Shown: in pieces, positions 59,550-64,000 of the stretch
How the letters are laid out: each line of letters begins with the position of its first letter
Position numbering within the stretch: position 1 is the stretch's first letter
NCBI GenBank assembly: GCA_965221205.1
Contig: OZ244870.1
Location: 1,426,001-1,490,000 of the forward strand
Direction: 5' to 3'
Length of the DNA stretch: 64,000 nt
Source: CBDFMG01 sp965221205 [NCBI: bacterium]
Lineage (GTDB): Bacteria > SM23-31
Translations under genes and position numbers: made by a program
The notes under the pieces: generated by a model
The model's input: only the letters and a program-made list of their open reading frames with translations
Databases searched by the model: none
Told to the model about the DNA's origin: nothing

Positions 59550-59583
59550 CGAAAATACCTTTAATAACTCGGAGGAATAGGAC

Positions 59584-60567
59584 ATGATTAGTCTTCATAC
59601 TCGGTTTTTTACAATAATGATAGTTTTCATGCTGACAATCACACACATATATGCACAGGATAAACCTATGGGAAAAATCTTAGTACCAAAAGTCGATGGA
59701 AAATGGTGGTCGATTGCGGGTAATCCAGATCTCGGTCAATACAATAGTAGTGAGCAGGAACCAACCGCATACGGTATCTGGCAGGCGGCAGATGGGACGT
59801 TCCAACTCTGGGGGTGCATCCGCAAAACAAATGTCGGCGGCAACACCCGGCTGTTCTATCGGTGGCAGGGAGATAAAATAACCGATACTGACTGGAAACC
59901 GATGGAGATCGCAATGATTGCAGACCCCAATTTCGGCGAAACTCCCGGCGGCATTCAGACACCTCATGCTACGAAAATCGGAAACGAATATCTCATGGTG
60001 TATGGTGACTGGGAGAGTATCTGTCTTGCCCGGAGCAGAGACGGAAAAACATTCGCACGGCAGCTCAATCGTGATGGAAAATCGGGTATGTTCAACGAAG
60101 GATTGGGAAATAATACACGGGATGCGATGATCACGGTTATTGGCAACACCTATTATATCTATTACACAGCTAATCCAGGACAAAAAGGTGCAATTTACTG
60201 TAGAACGTCAACCGACCTTAAAACATGGAGCGATTCTCAAATTGTCTCGTTCGGCGGCAGTAACGGAGAGGGGTGGTCGGACGCAGAAGTTCCGTACGTC
60301 CTCTACCATCCGCAGGAGCGTGCATATTACCTGTTCCGTACTCATTCACCTCCAGATGGTGAGGGTGATTACCTTACATCGGTATACTGCTCCGAAAATC
60401 CGCTTGACTTCGGAATAGGTAACGACGATTATCTTGTTACGACATTCGATGCCGAAGCAGGATGGATTATTAAGGATGGCACGCAGTACTACATAGCTTC
60501 AGTCAAGCCAGGCCTCACGGGATACCGCATTGCCCGCCTCAAATGGGAATATGAAGATATAAAATAA
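59584..60567 (+). CDS. Secreted five-bladed beta-propeller protein (GH32/GH43-like)
   Basis: 327 residues, signal peptide IMIVFMLTITHIYAQ, and GGAGGA before ATG 59584. Repeating blades: EPTAYGIWQAADGTFQLWGC, YLMVYGDWESICLARSRDGK, YYIYYTANPGQKGAIYCRTS, YYLFRTHSPP and QYYIASVKPGLTGYRIARLKW. The layout matches five-bladed propellers of the GH32/43/62 kind, but no clear catalytic triad can be assigned, so sugar binding or hydrolysis is only suggested. It follows the DUF885 gene by 34 bases. Confidence 0.7.
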   Translation: MISLHTRFFTIMIVFMLTITHIYAQDKPMGKILVPKVDGKWWSIAGNPDLGQYNSSEQEPTAYGIWQAADGTFQLWGCIRKTNVGGNTRLFYRWQGDKITDTDWKPMEIAMIADPNFGETPGGIQTPHATKIGNEYLMVYGDWESICLARSRDGKTFARQLNRDGKSGMFNEGLGNNTRDAMITVIGNTYYIYYTANPGQKGAIYCRTSTDLKTWSDSQIVSFGGSNGEGWSDAEVPYVLYHPQERAYYLFRTHSPPDGEGDYLTSVYCSENPLDFGIGNDDYLVTTFDAEAGWIIKDGTQYYIASVKPGLTGYRIARLKWEYEDIK

Positions 60568-60600
60568 ACGTTCTGCTTTTTGCATTTGAAAAATTAGTAT

Positions 60601-62205
60601 TTATTGGACGTTTATCATATCAGAACACGTTTCATTCCCATTGGCATCGGTTGCGCAGATGCGGTACGTAAGTGTACCTGATGAGACAGGGATTATCTCA
60701 GCACGCCAGAGGTATTCACCGTACCATTCCATTGGGATATTGTGTGTCTCATTATCACGTGTCCATTGAAGCACTGCCGACTGCCATTCAAATGGTAGGG
60801 TGGGGCTTTTGTTGTCATGTATCCGAGCACGGATTCTAAGTGAGTCACCGGTATTTATATTTTCAAACTCTTCTACAAGCGATATAACTGGCGGAGCAGT
60901 ATCGACCGGAATATTCGTGCCGAGATACACTTTGTCTTCAAACGCTCCTTCCTCGATTTTGTCCACCGTTTCACCCTGTGCCTGAATCACATCGATTTTT
61001 CCATCACGGTTCAAATCGGCAACGGTAAGATGGAGCGTACCCTCTGTAGGTCTACCTCCATACAGCACATCCTGCGCCATCCTCAAATGTCCTTTACCGT
61101 CATTTACAAGGAGCCGGTCAGGTCCGGTTAGTGACGCAATCATCACGTCGGCATCGCCGTCCGAATCATAATCGAGGTAAGCAGCAACGTTATCGTCGTG
61201 TGCAGGATTTTCCGCATCGGGCCAGTGCGTCGATGATACATCAATGAACTTTCCTGTTCCGTCGTTGAAAAAGATGTGCTGCCTGCGGCTAGATGAACCG
61301 ATGCTCTCAATTTTTTCACCGTCATTGATGGTTACTAAATCGAGGAAATCGTCACCATTCATGTCTATCGCCTCAAAATCGTAATTGTCGGGATACTGGG
61401 GAAGTTGTTTCTGCGACACATCGGTAAACATTCCATTTCCGTCGTTTTCAAAGAGAAAGCTGCTCTCATTAAACCGGGCGGTCACAAGAAAATCGAGGTC
61501 GTAATCATTATCAACATCAACTAACTCACATTCCCATGCAAATTTAGCCCGTACATCAGGAATCCGCACCTCTGTCACATCTGTAAATCGGCCGTTCCCG
61601 TCGTTCAGCCATAGCATCGGTCTGCCGCCGTCATTCTGGGCAGGATCACCCAGCCCCCAATCGGACATCACTATATCGATGTCTCCGTCCTCATCGATAT
61701 CGCCGAATTCCAGATCGGAAACACTTCTGTTTATCTGAGGAAGATGCGTCGTGGTAACATCGTTGAAATTACCTGTCCCGTCCCCAAGGTAAAGCCTGCT
61801 CTGGTTCGAAAATGCCGTTCCGACAACAATATCCGCATGTCCGTCGCTGTTAATATCCCGCGCTTTAATAACCCGTGATATCCACCGTTTATCACCGAAC
61901 ACTAATTCGCTCACATCCTGAAACCCGTTTTCTGCTCCCAGGTTAAAATACACACGGCTCAGCTCCGGGTCCAGTGGTGCATTGTTTGTGCCACCAATAG
62001 CACATAGAATATCGGGCAGACCGTCGCCATTCAGATCAGCTATATCGACTCTATTAGTCCAGTATTGTGTAATACCGATTGTTTCTGCGGTCGAATCCTT
62101 CCAGAGATTGACAGGAAGATCATTGCTACCTTCTGAACAGCTCAATATAAAACTCATGATACAAACGATAAAAAACGAATCCGGTTTTTTGTAAAGAGAG
62201 AACAT
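60601..62205 (-). CDS. FG-GAP/VCBS repeat exported protein
   Basis: 534 residues. Leader FFIVCIMSFILSCSEG with a possible lipobox. About eight calcium-binding loops of the DxNxDGxxD type: DLNGDGLPD, DINSDGHAD, DIDEDGDID, DVDNDYDLD, DMNGDDFLD, DYDSDGDAD and DLNRDGKID. These define a seven-bladed integrin-alpha-like propeller. A C-terminal domain of about 100 residues (from PPVISLVEEF) looks like an Ig or fibronectin-type fold. Likely involved in binding at the cell surface. Confidence 0.85.
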   Translation of the reverse strand: MFSLYKKPDSFFIVCIMSFILSCSEGSNDLPVNLWKDSTAETIGITQYWTNRVDIADLNGDGLPDILCAIGGTNNAPLDPELSRVYFNLGAENGFQDVSELVFGDKRWISRVIKARDINSDGHADIVVGTAFSNQSRLYLGDGTGNFNDVTTTHLPQINRSVSDLEFGDIDEDGDIDIVMSDWGLGDPAQNDGGRPMLWLNDGNGRFTDVTEVRIPDVRAKFAWECELVDVDNDYDLDFLVTARFNESSFLFENDGNGMFTDVSQKQLPQYPDNYDFEAIDMNGDDFLDLVTINDGEKIESIGSSSRRQHIFFNDGTGKFIDVSSTHWPDAENPAHDDNVAAYLDYDSDGDADVMIASLTGPDRLLVNDGKGHLRMAQDVLYGGRPTEGTLHLTVADLNRDGKIDVIQAQGETVDKIEEGAFEDKVYLGTNIPVDTAPPVISLVEEFENINTGDSLRIRARIHDNKSPTLPFEWQSAVLQWTRDNETHNIPMEWYGEYLWRAEIIPVSSGTLTYRICATDANGNETCSDMINVQ

Positions 62206-62344
62206 TCATGGCTACCTCGTAGTTGATGACAAAGAAACGTAAAAAAAGATGGGACTGCGCATTACAGACGCCACCTTAGTTTATATCTTATGTATGAAAC
62301 AGATTCAAAAGAAATTCCCTTTGTATTCTGGATACAGATTTTGG

Positions 62345-63511
62345 TTACATTTTCTTTAATGCGTTCTCAATATCCTCGATGATGTCTTCCGGGTCTTCCA
62401 AGCCAACTGCAATTCTCACAAGTTCATCGAGAATGCCCTGCTCAATCCGTTCTTCGCGGGTAAATGTGTAGAATGACATGCTCGCCGGGTGCGTTACAAG
62501 CGTTTCAGGGCTGCCGAGACTGGGAGCCAAAAGACACATTTTTAATGAATTTACAAACCGCATTGTTTCTTCAAGACCACCGTCCAGCTCTATTGTAACA
62601 ATACCCCCGTATCCCTTCATTTGTGCTTTCGCGACTTCATGATCCTGATGATGGATAAGACCCGGGTAATACACTTTTCTGATTTTCGGATGGCCATCGA
62701 GAAATTCCGCAATTTTTTTTGTGCTTTCATTCGTATGTTTCATTCGCACGGCACCGGTCTTGAGGCCGCGTAGTAGTAAATAACAGGCAAATGGATCGGG
62801 AATCCCACCGAGAACCCGCTGAAACTCTCGGACCCGTGCAATATGTTTTTCTTTACCCAATACCGCTCCGATGAGCAGATCGTTATGGCCACCGAGATAT
62901 TTGGTTGCGCTGTGGATGGCGAGATCGATGCCAAACGTGAGCGGCTGCTGATTGTACGGCGTTGCAAAAGTACTGTCAATCATCGTTATAACGTTGTATT
63001 TGTGGCCGAGATCACGGATTTTGTCAAGATCCATAACATTCAAATACGGATTCGTGGGAGATTCGTTAAAAATAATACGGGTATCACCACTTATAGCTTT
63101 CTCCATAGCATCGTAGTTTCGTACCGGAACAATCGACACATCAATACCGTATCGCGGCAGAATCAGCTCAGCAAAATTCATTGTCTGCCGATACACGTCA
63201 TCTGTCATAACCATGTGGTCGCCGCTTTCGAGAAATGTCATAAGAGCAGTAGTCACCGCAGCCATTCCGCTGTCAAAAAGTAGGCACGACTCGGCATTTT
63301 CCAGATCAGCAAGTTTTTCCTCAGCTGCCCGGCGAGTTGGATTGTCATATCGTCCATATTCGTAATGGTGCCGTTTTCCTTCAATAAATGCATCGACATC
63401 TTCAATATTTTCAAAATAATAAGTTGACGACTGAACAATGGGGGTTGTAAGTGATTTAAATGCTCTATTTTCACCGGCATGAACAGATCGTGTACTTAAG
63501 TGCTTGGTCAT
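62345..63511 (-). CDS. Transsulfuration-family PLP enzyme (cystathionine gamma-synthase/lyase or methionine gamma-lyase type)
   Basis: 388 residues, usual length. The N-terminus has TRSVHAGE and the PIVQSSTY segment; YGRYDNPTR, SGMAAVTTALM and SATKYLGGHNDLL follow, the latter with the PLP Lys at about 203; SLGSPETLVTHPA holds the C-terminal substrate Arg/Ser-type region. The subfamily (synthase, gamma-lyase or sulfhydrylase) cannot be decided from motifs alone. It lies beside an ornithine cyclodeaminase-family gene on the same strand, suggesting amino-acid breakdown. Confidence 0.9.
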   Translation of the reverse strand: MTKHLSTRSVHAGENRAFKSLTTPIVQSSTYYFENIEDVDAFIEGKRHHYEYGRYDNPTRRAAEEKLADLENAESCLLFDSGMAAVTTALMTFLESGDHMVMTDDVYRQTMNFAELILPRYGIDVSIVPVRNYDAMEKAISGDTRIIFNESPTNPYLNVMDLDKIRDLGHKYNVITMIDSTFATPYNQQPLTFGIDLAIHSATKYLGGHNDLLIGAVLGKEKHIARVREFQRVLGGIPDPFACYLLLRGLKTGAVRMKHTNESTKKIAEFLDGHPKIRKVYYPGLIHHQDHEVAKAQMKGYGGIVTIELDGGLEETMRFVNSLKMCLLAPSLGSPETLVTHPASMSFYTFTREERIEQGILDELVRIAVGLEDPEDIIEDIENALKKM

Positions 63512-63769
63512 TCTTAACCTCCGTTACTTCCATCCTCGCAACACTATTAGGATAACGTTATAAATTACAAGATACTTTTCTTTTTCCAAACAGATAATCC
63601 TACAGTCAGTTTAATTAAGTACAATAAAAGCTATAATGAATTTTTATTGTTTCCGCAATTTCATGCATCAACAAACACATATATCGTTCCCCTGCTGTGT
63701 TTAGAAAAGTACATTTAGGGGATTTTTAATGTTTAAAGCAGTGCTTTTGGTTAATTCATATAGCATATG

Positions 63770-64000
63770 TTACAAAGGCAGTTCAGTCCCGATACCCAGC
63801 TCAATTGCTTTTTGATAAATCAGAATTGCAGTTGCCATATCGTCGAGGGCAATACCAAGATTCATACTCATGGTACGTTCCCTGCCTGTTTCTCTACCGG
63901 GTTTCAAGCCGGTGACAATCTCTCCAAGATCGGCATAGGGATTCGGCGTGTTTTCAAAGCGGCCGTCTCCTCGATAATAGTCCATCTGTCCCTTGTCATC
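63770..64000 (-). CDS. Ornithine cyclodeaminase/mu-crystallin family protein, C-terminal part
   Basis: The reading remains open to the right edge, so this is only the C-terminal 76 residues. YADLGEIVTGLKPGRETGRE, then MNLGIALDDMATAILIYQKA and ELGIGTELPL are the standard ending of the family, which includes ornithine cyclodeaminase, alanine dehydrogenase-type and ketimine reductase enzymes. The NAD-binding part lies outside the window. Confidence 0.85.
   Translation of the reverse strand, partial: DDKGQMDYYRGDGRFENTPNPYADLGEIVTGLKPGRETGRERTMSMNLGIALDDMATAILIYQKAIELGIGTELPL

Noticed and set aside
60568-60600. Terminator between convergent propeller and FG-GAP genes
   Set aside because: Only a weak, widely spaced AAACGT/ACGTTT complement was seen; no compact hairpin with a T run.
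1-64000. tRNA, rRNA, riboswitch or replication origin
   Set aside because: None could be recognised by eye; no cloverleaf, rRNA core or DnaA-box cluster was noticed.

Overview
The window looks like chromosome of a free-living, probably marine or sediment, Gram-negative heterotroph. Many products carry signal peptides or lipoboxes, and the gene set (Asp-box propellers, secreted M28/M24/M20 peptidases, DUF885 proteins, LamG proteins, fucosidases, a TRAP transporter) recalls FCB-group or Latescibacteria/Marinimicrobia-like lineages. Strong AGGAGG-type ribosome sites before many genes, and the lack of SusC/SusD pairs or type IX sorting tails, argue against a typical Bacteroidota. The lineage call is an inference. 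No rRNA, tRNA, CRISPR array, transposase or integrase was recognised.

Layout. 1-1248: decayed remnants of at least two genes, with a repeated tail. 1249-4341: a large secreted Asp-box (VPS10/sortilin-like) propeller protein. 4440-5476: a decayed oxidoreductase whose stop codon overlaps an attC-like element, suggesting a relic integron cassette. 6080-11092 (+): gnd, a larA-like racemase gene, a PPi-type phosphofructokinase and a HAD phosphatase. 11160-18674 (-): a TRAP transporter (M, Q, P), a GH95 fucosidase and a LamG protein. 18977-20317 (+): an amidohydrolase. 20450-28666 (-): a mutarotase-like lipoprotein, a GH29 fucosidase, an Fe-dependent and a Zn-dependent alcohol dehydrogenase, an SSS symporter and a second LamG protein. 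28969-31619 (+): a second amidohydrolase and a second Fe-ADH.

The centre of interest is 11-32 kb. Two catabolic operons, one built on TRAP + GH95 and the other on SSS + GH29 + dehydrogenases, each start with a LamG gene facing a divergent amidohydrolase gene. The two promoter regions and the flanking gene starts are the same 2,026-bp block (17139-19164 and 27131-29156), apparently without a mismatch, while the outer parts of the same four genes have diverged and carry short islands of identity. This looks like duplication plus gene conversion that keeps two operons under one bidirectional control region. The enzymes fit uptake and breakdown of L-fucose-containing glycans: fucosidases release fucose, a mutarotase-like protein equilibrates it, transporters import it, dehydrogenases handle fucose or lactaldehyde, and LarA could interconvert lactate stereoisomers.

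31.6-62 kb is a dense cluster of exported peptidases and hydrolases: M20, four M24-like genes, three intact M28 genes and a broken one, two DUF885 genes (one broken), two esterase-like paralogues and two putative metalloprotease-like lipoproteins whose HExxH site reads EExxH. Within it lies a ruined 3.3-kb gene for an Mrr-like nuclease/SF2 helicase with eight 69-residue helicase-associated repeats. The right edge holds a transsulfuration-type PLP enzyme and the end of an ornithine cyclodeaminase family gene.

Broken genes are unusually frequent. Some (helicase, oxidoreductase, second M28 copy, DUF885 deletion) are clearly decayed. Two M24 genes are each disrupted by one base and could instead reflect sequence error.
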